The notes below the pieces were generated by a model, which did no database searches, had not been told where the DNA came from, and saw only the letters and a program-made list of their open reading frames with translations. Below, one piece after another: positions 24,496 through 36,590 of a stretch of 64,000 nt of DNA. Each line of letters begins with the position of its first letter. Position 1 is the first letter of the stretch. Source of the DNA: Stereum hirsutum FP-91666 SS1 (lineage: Eukaryota > Basidiomycota > Agaricomycetes > Russulales > Stereaceae); contig NW_006763132.1 in the NCBI RefSeq assembly GCF_000264905.1, positions 1,740,279 through 1,804,278 of the forward strand, read 5' to 3'. Position numbers and translations under genes: made by a program.

Positions 24496-26621
24496 ATGGC
24501 GGTCCCGTTTCCTGCGACGCCACGCACGAGGACGTCCTTCGCAACACCATCCACGCCTCATGGAGTTTCCGCGACACCAGCTGGTGCTCGTGTGGCTACT
24601 GCTAATTCTGTTCAGTCTTCCCCGCACTATCAAACAACTCGCAGGCACTCTCTGTACGGAACAGAAGACCGCATAGTTATTGATCCTGGGTCATACATCT
24701 GGAAGGTTGGGTTCAGCGGAGAGGGTCGTCCTCGGGACGTCTTTCATGTCGACCGACTATGGACACTTGACAGGGCGACGGACGTTGCAGAGCGCGAGGA
24801 AGAGGATAGGGAACTCGAAGCGCGGTTGCAAGAACGCTTGAGGAGCGTGTTTCACGAGTGAGTGCGTGCTTACGTTCGTTAAGGTCTTGCATCGAAACTG
24901 ACACATTCATTGGATCTGGGCAGTTCGTTGTTAACGGATCCGAAGTCACGGAAAGTCATATTACTTGAACATCCTCTGCTTCCAGTATACATCAAAGAGA
25001 TGCTGGCCCGGATACTGTTCAACAACCTCCAGGTGTGTTTTTGCACGGTTCTTCGTATGCGTTTCCAAGTTAACCAATATGGGGCAAGATCCCATCAATA
25101 TCTTTTGCCTCCACCCCCTTGCTCGCTCTTCTCTCTGTGGGGCGTATAACTGGTCTCGTAATAGATTGCGGCCAGTTGGAGTCAACAGTACTTCCCGTAA
25201 GCCCACCGTCACGTGTGGCGTATCGGTGAACACTGACTTTGACGTTAGATCTTTTCCTCCCGTCCTCTATTCCCTCAATTACGGACCACCCCACTCGCCG
25301 GCGCACAACTCTCATATCATCTTCGTGCTCTGCTCCTTCTTTTCGGTACCTATGTTCCACCCCCAGCTACCCTCAGTGCAGCCGCCAACATACCCATTGC
25401 TGCCCGCTCGTCTCGCGTCCCTCAAGAAATCCTTACCGATGCGGTCATCGAGCACATCAAAACGCGATGCTGCTTTGTCGGTCCACCCATGGATACCTCG
25501 GTGGACGGCAGGCTCATATCGCCCTCGGGAGGCGATGATGCAATGGATCTCGATCTTCCACCCAGTGACGGCCCTTCCGAGTCCGACTTTTCGAGAGTTG
25601 GGTCGGCTGATTTCGAGGATGTTAGTCAAATCGGCTCGTCAGGCTTTTCTGTCGTGTCACGAAGCCAGATCCCACCGGACAGGTCAAACCGGGGCGAAAG
25701 TCACCTACAGGCCATGGCAAACCTCTACAAGAGACAATCGACGGCTACAGACCTTCACCTGAAGGTCGTACCTCCAGTAGCCCAACAGACGGGAACAGGA
25801 CGGGGAACATTGATCATCCCTGGCTGGATCAGAGAACGGTGCGCGGAGGTGCTTTTTGAAGGAAGTGATGTCGATGAGAGCAGCGTGGCGGAGACCATTC
25901 TTGATGCTTTACTCAAGGTTTGTCCGCATCGTAGACTTTATAATTATACTATCTCAAGGCAATTGTTGGTAGGTCCCAGTCGACCTGCGCAAAACCCTCG
26001 CCTCTTCGATCCTCGTGATTGGTGGCACAGCCATGCTCCCAGGCTTCATCCCTCGTCTACACGCTGAACTTCTACGAGCCATTGCCTCATCGCCCTCCAA
26101 CAATATCCGACCTCCCATGCGCCCAGACAGACCGCGTCCACCAGTATACGACCGTTATGCACCTTTGCGGCCTCTGGTCCCCAACCTGGCGATATTGAAC
26201 AATCCAGCTCCACCTGCTGTGCCGACGGGTGCAAAAGGCAGCGGAAACGCAGGGAAAGCTCCCGCTTTCACTCCGGCTTGTATGGCGTGGGTTGGAGGCT
26301 CACTCGCTGGGTAAGTGTCGCGCTGTCCGTGTTGGCGTGTATTCTCTGACTTCGGTCTGTTTTTTCTCCCAAAATTCTAGTGCAATGAAGATAGGAGGCA
26401 CTGAGGTCCCTCGAGAGAAGTGGGACGAGGCAGATCATGACGCCCAACAGGCAACTTCGCAGGGAGACAGTACCAGTCGGACAGCAAGAGGTGCAGCGAG
26501 AAGCGTAATTCCTGATTGGACAAGAACAATGCTGCCAGAAGGGGCGCCGCCTGCGCGGACTCCCATTCCGGTTCAGCATAACGTAGTTCAGGCAGGGGCG
26601 GTCGCCGCCGTAGGTGCTTGA
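24496..26621 (+). CDS. ARP10: Actin-related protein 10 (dynactin pointed-end subunit)
   Basis: The protein begins with a Thr/Pro-rich leader (MAVPFPATPRTRTSF), then the actin-fold phosphate-binding strand as IVIDPGSYIWKVGFSGEGRP (24675-24735). It continues with KVILLEHPLLPVYIKEMLARILFN, the second strand ITGLVIDCGQLESTV (~25145-25190), an acidic Ser-rich insertion (MDLDLPPSDGPSESDFS), VLFEGSDVDESSVAETILDALLKV, SILVIGGTAMLPGFIPRLHA (actin-type adenosine motif), and AWVGGSLAGAMKIGG before a long tail ending VAAVGA at 26621. Arp10 caps the Arp1 filament of dynactin, the dynein activator needed for nuclear migration and transport. It is clearly not conventional actin: the sequence is very divergent, with large insertions. 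Introns fall at ~24861-24923, 25033-25107 and elsewhere. It could also be called Arp11/ACTR10. Confidence 0.82.
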
Positions 26622-27171
26622 AGTCTGGAAGTGTGGTGATTCTGAGGCGTCCGTTTGCGGAGGGTGGTGTGAGTGAATCTGCTTCTTCGGTTGACGCGTT
26701 CGCTTTATTCACGCTTGACAGTCAAGTCTATTTCTTGCGGTGCAGTGTCTGGGATTCAGAATGTCTGTTGAGGCCTTGTGCACCCCCAGCCCGTGTACAT
26801 TGAGACCGTCATTGCTGCGATAAGATTAATTTTATACCCATATTCTAGCTCTGATTCGGTCCGTTTGCTCAGTGCTGTCAAGGAACGATAACTCACGGCA
26901 ATGTGTCCCTGGGAAATAGCTTGCCTTATCATGTGTATCCGACCTCAGATTACCCTCACTTGCGACACTTCTCTCTCAGCCGTTCAAACATTCGCTTCCT
27001 TCCACAACTTCATGCTTCATGGTAGAGTGAAACCACGCTTACGTGCACAGGCCATGACACCGACCGTGCTATATACATCCTGAAGAGACTCTTCATAACT
27101 GCGCACTAAGACATAGATCTTAACTCCCCCATATCTACACTATACCCCAACCCGTTCGACGCGAAAGCGAG
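26622..27171. other. Intergenic, upstream of arrestin-like gene
   Basis: No gene supported. A TATA-like CTATATACATCC at ~27068-27079 lies about 100 bp before the next ATG and could serve its promoter. Confidence 0.45.
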
Positions 27172-28949
27172 ATGGCAGATCCAGAGCTTCCTGATTATGC
27201 GACCACGACCGCGGCACTACCACGACCTCCTCCAGCCCCTTCTCCGCCCCAGCCTCCAACTCCACAGCGAACACCATCTAATCCATGTGCGGACTATCGA
27301 CATACTTACAGGCTGGAGAACAGCAAGGGTCATCCGTGGCTCTATCTCTCCTTGAACAGCCGTGCTCCGGACCAGAAAGTGTCGCCCTTATTTTTTGACG
27401 GGGACAAGGTAGAGGGGCAGGTAGGCCTGAATCTGCAGCGAACCGAGAACATCAAGTTTATTTCTATCACAGTGTGTCAATTCCCGCTGTACTCCTCATT
27501 CAACAAACTGAAATTTTGCGTGTCATTCATTAGCTGTGTGGAGGCGTGACGGCTGTAGGTCAAGAAGAAGAGGTATTCTTGGAGGAGACGCAGATCCTGT
27601 GGATGCCATCAGGCAATAGTTCGGGGAGATCTCCCTCAAAACTTCTTGGGAAGTATACATGGCCATTCTCCATCACTTTCCCCTCATCGGTTACCGCCCC
27701 CTCAGCCACCAAATCCGCACGAAGATACAAACGTACGTTTAGTGCGAACCCCCCAAGTCAAGCCAGCACGGACTTCGCAGTGGCGACTAGTACGGGCTAT
27801 CCGCTGCCAAATAGTTTCTCTGAAAGAGCGAGTCCGGTATACGTGGATTATAAACTGGTTGTGACGGTTAAGAAAGGTTATACGATGTGGAGCATGAATC
27901 AGACGTGAGTGGTATTTATTCACTCGAGCCACCACGCATTGACCCAGAAACACCCTCAGGCTCACTGCGAAACTTGCATATCTCCATCGATCGATTGCTG
28001 AACCCCCTTCGACGCTATGTGTACTCGCATATGAAGACGGAAGACCGCCTTTAGGACCAGAAGCTGACCCTGAAGGATGGATAGTGTTCCCGCCGCTGAA
28101 TGTCAGCGGTACGCTCTTCGACACACGTCCTGCCAACGTTCAATACTCTGTAAGTCTCCATGCTCTTATTATTAGCAATGTCAGCCTTACCTACACCATG
28201 TCAGCTTTCCGTCGCATCCCCAGTAAGTATTCGGTTTGTCCATTTCACTGAACATCGAAAGATAACCAAGTTTTAACATAGCTGTCCTACGCAGTCGACT
28301 CCCCCATACCCCTCCTCTTGACCCTGAAGAGTTCCGATTCCCAAGCGCTCGACCTTTTTACGTCCCCTTCCGCCACAAATTCCTGCTTGTTTCTAAGACG
28401 CACCGTCGCCCTTGGATCACACGCTACCGACGAGTCCGTGCAGGCACGAAGTAACAACACGTTCACCGCCACTGTGGCCCGCGCGGTTTTCTGGCCACAC
28501 GAACAAGGTAATTCCCACGAACATCCGAATGACAGCGATGTCGATGAGAGTAAGGGTGGCGGCGTCAGGTCACTGAGAGGTGAGATATACATCGCGAAGA
28601 GTGTGAAACCAAGTATATCGTTCCATAGGTTCTCACTCCGTGTACGTCCTGGTCTTCAAACTCCTGTGCTCACGTTACTCACCTTCATACATTTCGCGTC
28701 AATGCATAGTACGACATGGTCTTCATTCCTCCTCAGGCCACAGGCTTCATACCTTCCGCGCCACAAGATGAACCGCTCCTTGCGGAACGCGTGAACATAT
28801 CGTTGTCCAACGCACCAGGCGTGCAGCCTCGCTCTCACGCGCCACCAGGATATACTGATCCGATGGTGGGCGACTATAACGTTACGGCTGGATACTTGGA
28901 AAATGGAAACCAGAGGTTTTACCACCGTCATGGGTTCACTACAAGATGA
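27172..28949 (+). CDS. Arrestin-like protein (alpha-arrestin-type N-terminal domain)
   Basis: It begins MADPELPDYATTTAALPRPP with a Pro-rich leader (PAPSPPQPPTPQRTPS), then an arrestin-like beta-sandwich: YRLENSKGHPWLYLSLNSRA, FFDGDKVEGQVGLNLQRTEN, ISITLCGGVTAV after splicing, EETQILWMP, LLGKYTWPFSITFPSS, and VYVDYKLVVTVKKG. These are the hallmark strands of the arrestin N-domain. A second half continues with LTAKLAYLHRSIAEPPSTLC, IPLLLTLKSS, LRRTVALGS, and ends RFYHRHGFTTR at 28949. Alpha-arrestins link membrane transporters to the Rsp5/Nedd4 ubiquitin ligase. I see no clear PPxY motif in the spliced part I can follow, so that role is uncertain. Introns are at ~27471-27535, 27905-27960, 28150-28285 and ~28635-28710. 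Confidence 0.75.
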
Positions 28950-29269
28950 TTTCCAGCTGGATTGGGTGTGTCCTGCGTTCTGATCTTGCTGGATGTGTAC
29001 TTTTGTCTTTAACAGATGTGGATATGATAGCTGCATTATATTTAGTACAGAGCACAGACCGAGCACTTTGTCTACATCTCAATCATGATGATCATTCTCA
29101 AACTGCACTCAAACTATCGGTGGTTTGATAGTTGTTGCTCTGGCTCTCAAAGCATCAATCAACTACGATCGTATCAAAAGCTCGACTTACTCGGAGCGCC
29201 GGTCACCTCTATATATACAGGTGACAACTGACCAATTTTCCACGGACCTCTGGCATCTTACCCGGTACT
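28950..29269. promoter_or_regulatory. Promoter region of pyrophosphatase homologue with TATA box
   Basis: CTATATATACAG at 29209-29220 is a good TATA element about 50-60 bp before the predicted ATG at 29270. No gene is seen in the gap. Confidence 0.45.
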
Positions 29270-30565
29270 ATGATTCCTCGTCAGTCCCATTTTGCCATTT
29301 AGTTTTCGTGCCACTGAATATCCTTCATCGTCAAGCACGACACAATGTACGGGTTGTCGGCACTCCCAATACTCCTGGTACGTGCAACGCCATCGAGTAC
29401 CTACCCTTATCATTGTTTGCCGACCAATCACCTTTCTTCGTAATCAGGATATCGCGTATTCATCGAACAGGACGGCCATGTTGTCTCTCCAGTCCATGAT
29501 ATACCCCTTTTGGCCGATCGCGATTCTGGAGGCGTTCTCAACATGATCGTCGAGATCCCTCGGTGGACCAATGCAAAGATGGTAGTTACAGATGAGACCA
29601 TGAACCCAATCGAACAAGAAACCAGAAAGGGCCACCCTCGCTTTGTCCGCAACTGCTTTCCTCACCATGGCTACATCTGGAACTGCGGCATATTTCCTCA
29701 GGTATGTATTTCTCCTACTAATTGTTACGCTCCCTCTCGAACATCGCTTATCGTGATACGGTTTATATCGCTACACATCATGCTGGACGTCTCCAACTCT
29801 GTCCTTCGTGTAGACATGGGACAACCTAACTGTGGCTCACTCTGAGATGCGGAGGTCTAAGGGCGACGGCGGACCTCTCGCCGTCTGCGAGATTGGCGAA
29901 CAAGTAGGATATATTGGCCAGGTCAAGCAAGTCAAGGTCCTTGGTGCCATTTCTCTCCACCTCGCCAAGGGAGTCATCGACTGGAAAATCCTTGCCATCG
30001 ACATCAATGACCCTCTAGCCCCAAGGCTCAAGGACATCAACGATGTTGAGAGGCTTCTCCCGGGGCTAGTCAGTGCGACGAAGGAGTGGTTCAGGTGTGT
30101 CCAAGAACATGATTGGTCAATCCCCGTATATATAGCTGGTGCATGCATGGCGCATCTCATAGGATTTACGAACTTCCTGACGGTTATGCGGAGAATTCTT
30201 TGGCATTTGGTGGCCAGGCAAGGGGCAGGAATTATACGAACGCCACTATTAGCAGGTGCCACAAGGGCTGGTACCGCCTTATCATGGAAGAGGACTCTAC
30301 AGGCAATAACGCCCACGGTGTTTACACGTATTATTTCCCCACATAGTGCAGATTACCCATGCATGCTAATTTTTTGCCCCCCCATAGTCACAACATCTCT
30401 TTCGACGGTTCTTCACGACACACTGCGAATGACAACAACGAATATCTGAAACTTCCACCAACCTCCAAGATGACTCCAGCTCCCATGAAGAAGTCTAGTG
30501 AGTTCCGAAGATGGTTTACCTGCTATCATTCTGTTGCTGAAGATCTATTGAAACCGTTTGTCTAG
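29270..30565 (+). CDS. Inorganic pyrophosphatase homologue with degraded active site
   Basis: I splice six exons: 29270-29279, 29336-29377, 29448-29701, 29814-30094, 30163-30327 and 30388-30565, total 930 nt and 309 residues. The fold of family I (yeast IPP1-like) pyrophosphatase is unmistakable: [91 protein letters not shown], and [10 protein letters not shown]. However, the signature usually reading D-N-D-P-x-D-V-x-E-I-G is here [11 protein letters not shown]. By recalled yeast numbering, E58, Y93, D117, D120, D147 and K193 are replaced by V, C, G, A, A and E, while E48, K56, R78, Y89, D115, D152, K154 and Y192 remain. The frame is intact through all introns. It is most likely a non-catalytic or altered paralogue; the 3' exon ([13 protein letters not shown]) still aligns with the family C-terminus. 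Confidence 0.85.
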
Positions 30566-31302
30566 TATCCAAGTCTTTTCACATTATGGATGCTCGAATA
30601 TGTGAGGAATGGTGCTTCTCTATATACCGGGGACAGGTCTATAGTCCCTACTAGACACGAACGCCCTAAGGAGATTTTTCTACATCAGACTGTTGTATGC
30701 TGATGTTCTTCTCAGTTTGTGGTTGACAAGTGGACTTCTTCTCATCGATGAAGACAGTTAGGGTGAAAAAGGAGCAATCGCTGCCCTTACAGCTCTAGGG
30801 CACAGCGCAGATTTTCTCTATATACGACTTGCACGAGAATAACTTATAAAGATGCAGTCAGTGATGGACAGTGGCAAGCTTATATTTTGCGATGTGTGGA
30901 CCCTTCGCGGCAACAATAAAGTCGACGTAAAAAAAAACCGACGAACATGAAGTGCTTACGAATGCCAGCGTAGCTGCATAGTTACTTATGGCGGGGAACA
31001 ATAGCCCTATCGCCCGGACCCGAAGGATCTGCGACGAATCTGAAGCCATCAGAATAGAGCACACAAAAGGGAACGTCTTTCCTTCGTCTCTTTCTTCGTG
31101 CCGAATCTTCTGGAACCGAAGATGTATATGAAGGCGTCTCGTTCGAGCAGTACTTACAAGATTCCTTTCGCCCCATTATCTCTTTCATCCCGTCATCGGT
31201 CCTTCACCATCCAAGGAGTAAGATCACAGCCAATTCTCTTTCTTCTACCATTGGCATCTGATAACCTCACTTGGGATACTGATTGTCCTGCAGCGCGTTA
31301 TA
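30566..31302. other. Intergenic stretch with A10 tract
   Basis: It contains an A10 homopolymer at 30928-30937. No gene is recognised. The frame 31098-31403 (+) overlaps the MYND gene start in another frame. An upstream 5' exon of the MYND gene cannot be excluded. Confidence 0.4.
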
Positions 31303-32387
31303 ATGTTAACCTCCAAGCCAGGCTATTCGGATCCCTCAAGGGGCAACACCTGTCACCATTGCTGCAAGCGTCCACCCGAGGGCACGAGGTGGAAACAGTG
31401 TAGCAGATGTGGAACGGTTTCTTATTGTTCAAAGGAGTGTCAGGTCTCGTCTTGGAAGGAGCACAAGTACGTCTGTCGTCAACATATTTGATTTTCGGAC
31501 CATGACTCTGACCGCAATTCTCACTCAACAGACCCAACTGCAAAAAACCTACACTGAAGGCGCAGGAAGAATTGCTGCGGTCCACCATCGCCATAAAAGG
31601 CCTGCCCGGCCTCGCAGGGTTGCTCGAATCCGGGTTCGACATCAAGGTCATGACCGAGGAATTCTATCGAATCCTCCGATTTTGGTTCACGATCCACAGC
31701 CGTTCCGTCGAGCAAGCAGCTCACAGCGCCATCTGGGACTACTGCCAATCCACTCTCGGTCCCGATCACCTAATCGACGAATTCGATTTCGAGGACAATT
31801 ACCTGCATATCTACATGTCGATTCGTCCGGAATACAAAGGCAATGTCAGTATGGCCTGGAGGGTCGAGAATGCAGCCATACGATCTATCCGCTCGGCGTC
31901 GCAGAAACTAGCAGAGCAAATGACGCAGGAGAGGAAGCAGGTGCTTGAGAGGACCAAGAGCGCGAGAGAAGCTTCCATCATGCGTGCAGACATGCTAATC
32001 ATCTATTGTGAAGCGCCATCGGAGATGATAAAGATCATCAACATCATCGATATACCTTTTCTTCCCTGGGACGGTTGGGGCACTATGATTGCGACGCGTG
32101 CTTTGGGGTTGAAGACGGCGACGAGGGACATCAAACACAACTTTCACTATGAGAGATGGCTAAAGAGGTTCAAAGAGATAACGGATATGGGATGGGTGAT
32201 CAAGGAGCTGGCCCCAGCGCAGGAGGATAGGCTTCCGCTCGTGGGGATAGGAAGGATGGGTGGAGAGGGGATATGGATGGACGAGTGGAAACAGATCGAC
32301 GTGGACGAGGAAAACGCGGCGCCGTACAAGTTGTTCGATGGGCGATTCGCGGAGCGAGACGTAGTTCCCGGCTTCAAGTCTCATTGA
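31303..32387 (+). CDS. MYND zinc-finger protein
   Basis: Two exons, 31303-31466 and 31532-32387, give 1020 nt and 339 residues. The N-terminus carries a MYND-type zinc finger: CHHCCKRPPEGTRWKQCSRC then YCSKECQVSSWKEHKPNC, with the usual C-x2-C...C-x2-C...YC-x3-C...H-x3-C spacing completed across the intron. The remainder (ELLRSTIAIKGLPGLAGLLE, FYRILRFWFTIHSRSVEQA, FLPWDGWGTMIATRALGLK, RWLKRFKEITDMGWVIKELA) is helical and of no named family I recognise; such proteins are numerous in mushroom fungi. MYND fingers bind proline-rich partners. No SET-domain motif is visible, so methyltransferase activity is not supported. It is convergent with the next gene. Confidence 0.8.
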
Positions 32388-32600
32388 ATAGAAGATAGAG
32401 GAGTGAGATAATCGGATGGAAGATTGGAGAGGCTGAGGAAATAGCGATGAAATCGAGTGGCATAGGATTCGAGGAGCGGACCATGTCCTCGACGTCGGGT
32501 GGGTCTCGAGATGATTATTACTTTTCTTGCTCAATTCATTCATTAGAAAGAGTCTGCCTGGTAGGAGATCGGTGCGGACGAAGCAAAATAAAAGCTTTAT

Positions 32601-34011
32601 TCACCAATTCATACCCATTAGTAACATGACTTCGAAGCTGTCGTCCCCCTTTCTGTTCTCCGTCCCTCTGGCCCCGACTCCCTCTAACAAGGACTTGTCG
32701 TCATCAGGAATACGCCAATCAAAAGACTTGGGCCTCCGTTTCGCGATGAAAACGAACATCGCATCTTCGTCACCATCATCCGAGTCTCCAAAGCGGCGCC
32801 ACCCGTCATGACCGGTACCCTCGAGCTTGCCCTCGACAATAGCATCATCATCTCCGCTTTCGAGGCCAGGGGCCGAGTTATGGGTACCCCCGTATTCTCG
32901 ATCAACGGGCCGAGCGAGGACGGGTTCGAAAGTAAACCAAAGTCCGAACGATGACCAGAAGGGAGTCTCCTTTGATAGTGATCGTATCTTGTATGAGATG
33001 ATGATCGTCGGTGTGTCTGATGCAGAGCTCGGGGCTAGCGGCGGCGACGTAAGGTGAAGTAGTGTTCGTAGAAGTGGCGCCAGAAGCTCGGGGAAGTAGA
33101 CCTGCATGGGCCATCTAGTCGTCAGTGTGGCGAGCAGTTGTGGAAAATCACGAAAGACCGCACCAAGTCACTGCAGACGATATGTGTTAAAGGAATCGGC
33201 GATTGGTCCGTCTTGAGGTACTTGTCCCTGATCTTCTCGATAATTACGGAAGCCTGCTCATAATTTCCCCACGCGAGAGGTCTGATTTCGACCGTAAAAT
33301 CTTGACTGAGACTCAAACTATCCTTCATCTCGCCGTAAATCTGTACCCTTCGCCCATCCAGATTCTCCTCCAGTAATGGGCACACATCGTCCAAGTCCGT
33401 CAAGATGACCATGGAGCCCCGTGAGCCTGCAGCCTGATCATTGGCAGCGCCAGCACGCGTCCGAGCAAGATGCTCTGCCAGCTTCAATCCGACGATTCCT
33501 GTCCCCGAACCAAGCTCAATGATCCTGAATGAGTGCCTAATATTCGATGTCGACGGTGGAGTAGGAGATGATGTGAAGGGTGAAGGCGGATCGAATTCGA
33601 GATATGACGACTCTTCCAGGTAGAGCATCAGAGCGTATGCAGCCTCCCTTCCTAGTCACGAACAGTGATAACATCAGAGTCGGTTCAACGCCATCCGGGC
33701 CACAGTTAGATAGAATGTGTGTTCAGGGATATACGACCAGTGTATGACATGGCGGCGAGTGTTCTATCGATGAGATCCTGTACGATCTAGCAGAATATCA
33801 AGATGAAAAGTCGAACGTACCACACTCTGCCAGCAATTCCGTATCTCTCGATAGCAGCCTTTTGAGCTGCTACATCAAACGTCAAATCCACGTCCGATTC
33901 CAGCACAACTTCTGGGTCTTTTCTTGAAAGCTCGTGGTTGTATCGATGTGAAGGGGCAATTGCGAGATTGGCGGGGAAGTTGGGATTGTGGGTTGCTGTA
34001 ATTGGTGACAT
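32601..34011 (-). CDS. Seven-beta-strand protein methyltransferase (Methyltransf_16 / METTL21-EFM family)
   Basis: Three exons (34011-33821, 33647-33164, 33101-32601) sum to 1176 nt, 391 residues. The order is: N-terminal LTFDVAAQKAAIERYGIAGRV; WEAAYALMLYLEES formed across intron 1; the SAM-binding motif RIIELGSGTGIVGLKLAEHL (33530-33460); VILTDLDDVCPLLEENL (acidic residue for ribose); RPLAWGN; and HIVCSDL-VYFPELLAPLL across intron 2, where many relatives have D-x-x-Y. The C-terminus has a long acidic Gly/Asp insertion. The family methylates lysines of elongation factors, ribosomal or chaperone proteins; yeast EFM6 is a candidate relative. The exact substrate is not deducible. Confidence 0.8.
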
Positions 34012-34326
34012 GGGTAGAACGCTTAAGATTGAGCTTGATTGACGGGAACGATTGGCGAAGTAGGTTGTTGTTCAGCGCAAAGTCGACGATTTGCGCAAGT
34101 CGCAAATGTTCGAGATCTCGACCAGACGGTTGGTTAGTTCAGGTCAAGCGGACCGCGAGCGGGCCGTCCGTTAGGGTGGCGAGTGGCACCCTTTCTTACA
34201 GAACTGTGGTGTGGCTCTTGTGGATCGGCTTTTCATGGGAACGGACATATCTAGTCATGCAAGTAAAGCAACGAGTCTAATGAGTGCAAATGATATAATA
34301 TAATCTGGGCATAAAGCCACTAGGTA
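34012..34326. other. Short intergenic gap upstream of methyltransferase gene
   Basis: No gene. Both flanking genes are on the minus strand. Confidence 0.5.
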
Positions 34327-36255
34327 TCAACCGAAATATTGATGTACGGCCGCCGTCGCTGCCGTGATGCCCTGCGCAAGACCATGTTCTGTTGTTGGTT
34401 ATCACAACATGAGCAAAAAAAAGCAACTAACAAACGAATATGAGCAAAACACACCATATTCCCACAAGTCTTTGTCTCCTTTTTGCCTCGCATGTTCTGC
34501 TGCCCTCCGCTTCGCCCACGCGCCCTTGAATCCAATCTCTGAGACCGAAACTCCTTGGCCACGAGAGAGGGAGAAGAAAGTGTATGAATCATCCCAACCT
34601 TGGATGAAGCCATCCGCAAAGCGCCAATGCTCGTAGTTGCCCGGATACTGAGTATCCCACCAAGAACAATGTGCCCCTGCAGAGATGGGAGAAATAAGAA
34701 GAAGTCAGTTAAGACATCAGCACCGCGGCGACATGCAAGAAGGAAAAGGCAAACCCCATGCTTGATTTTTCGCATTCTCCCTCCTGCCTCCATCGTTCTC
34801 TGGTGCTCTCGACAGTCTCATCCCAACCCAGCTCGGAAATACACCCTTCTCTACCGCATCCCTCATCGACCACCCCGAATCTCCCCGATGTTCCTTCTTG
34901 TAAGTCCACCAGAACCAACCCGCACAATCTCTCTCGAATAATGCCAGTTGTGCATCTACGAATTCCCTCTTCGCACTTTCCTGATCTCCTACACCGTGCA
35001 ATGAACCAGGATTGAGCGCGCCAGACCATTCGCCTACAACGAGTCCAGCGCCAGCTTCTGACAAAGTATTGACGTCATTAGAGAATTGTTTGGATTCCCG
35101 CAGCGCGTGGGCATGCTGCGATGCTGGTGTCGCCCCATCGGACTGAGTGAAACAGCGATATAGATGATGATCCAATACCACAAAAGAAGACGTCGACGAC
35201 GAGCTTCCAGCTCCCAAGCTCTTGACAAAGCCAGCATACTCGCCTGCTCTCCAACTATCACCGATGTACAATGGGATATCGGGGTCAATTCTTCGCATCG
35301 CTTCGATGGTAGTCGCATACCACCTCTTGAGCGCATCGTGGTCACTGTTACTAGGAGGATTCGGCTCATTGACGAGTTCGATCCCAATGAGATTGGGAAG
35401 CGGAGGGTTGTGAGTCCTCGTGAACGTTGTCAAGTGTGTCAGCAATGATGTCAAAATCTGGGTGGTGCGCTGAAAATTCGAGGACTGGAAGAACGATATG
35501 GACGACGAAGAAGTTCCTGAGTGGGCATCCGCGTTTTGCTTGCCTGGAGCTGCATGAAGGTCTGTTGAAGAATTATATATCAGAATATTGAGCATGAGAA
35601 GACAAGTGTGATATAATTGCCTATAAGGACGCCAAGACCATGGCGATGAGCGGTAGCGATGGCGTTGATTATTCTCGACCAAGCACCGGCAAATACCTCG
35701 CCTTTGTCCGCGAACTCTGTACCGTTCAGTACAGAAGGGTCTGCACCACATATATGGTAGAAGCCAATCTTGGGAACCCAACGTTGATTTAAGGCCACCA
35801 CAACATGTCCACGAATGAGCAAAAACTGACCGGAATTCGAACAGTGTTCAGACCCCGCTGCGAAATCCAACTCCAATCATCCTCCACGATCCAGTGGTCC
35901 CAATGGTGCTCTAGTATCTCCCTCGCATTAGAGCCTTTGGCGACATCAAGGTCGCTCTGTCCGGGCTGAGCAGCGCAGCGATAGGGGCTGTCGGCGATCC
36001 AGCGTTCAAGCACGAACCAAGAACCTTCATATTTTCAAAGGTAAGGTCGAGTTATAAAGAGGACGGCTAATGAATTGGCATGCCTAGGTTCACTCCGTGC
36101 TGCCTCCGGTAGAGGTAGAGGTCATGCTCGTTCGGAAAGCTTTGTATGAAATGGGGGGGAGCTGGAGGTGGGGGTGTTTGATGTGCTACTGGAGATGACT
36201 TCAAAGGCAGATGTTTGTCGACATGCTTGTCAATAAAAGACTTGATTTTGTTCAT
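34327..36255 (-). CDS. Glycoside hydrolase family 5 (exo-beta-1,3-glucanase-like), no signal peptide
   Basis: It starts MNKIKSFIDKHVDKHLPLKS at 36255, followed by a Pro-rich linker. Then comes the GH5 entry HGVNLGSWFVLERWI (formed across an intron near 36050-36015), EDDWSWISQRGLNTVRIPV, GLGVLI near 35640, the acid/base region NLIGIELVNEPNPPS (catalytic Glu in NEP, about 35370), YIGDSWRAGEYAGF, VLDHHLYRCF, and the nucleophile region GLVVGEWSGALN (Glu about 35035). The C-terminal part has AGWFWWTYKKE, a later exon GNYEHWRFADGFIQGW, and the end AVHQYFG at 34327. It probably hydrolyses beta-1,3-glucan. The N-terminus is not hydrophobic, so the enzyme looks intracellular or unconventionally exported; a missed upstream signal exon is the alternative. 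Confidence 0.85.
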
Positions 36256-36590
36256 CTGTGTGTGTAAGGCCGACTTCAATAAGATGGAGAACGACCAGAT
36301 GGTGGTATGCAGGCAAGAGAAGCAGACGCAGTTGTTGCCACACTCTCGGCCAAGCGCTCGCAGAAGATGACGTCATCTTGGCAATCAGATCTATTTGCTT
36401 GAGTGGCACTGGAAGTGCAAGCGCCACATTGAACTATACAGTTAAGGATGTAGCTGGCAGAAAACCGGTCCCAAGTTCTAAGCTGCGTGTAAAGATATCA
36501 GCATGCGGGCCGCGTTAATTTGAGTTACGCAAATACTGACCTCCTGAAGCTGAAAGTATATGAGCATTTACCGGCACCCACCCGTCACAT

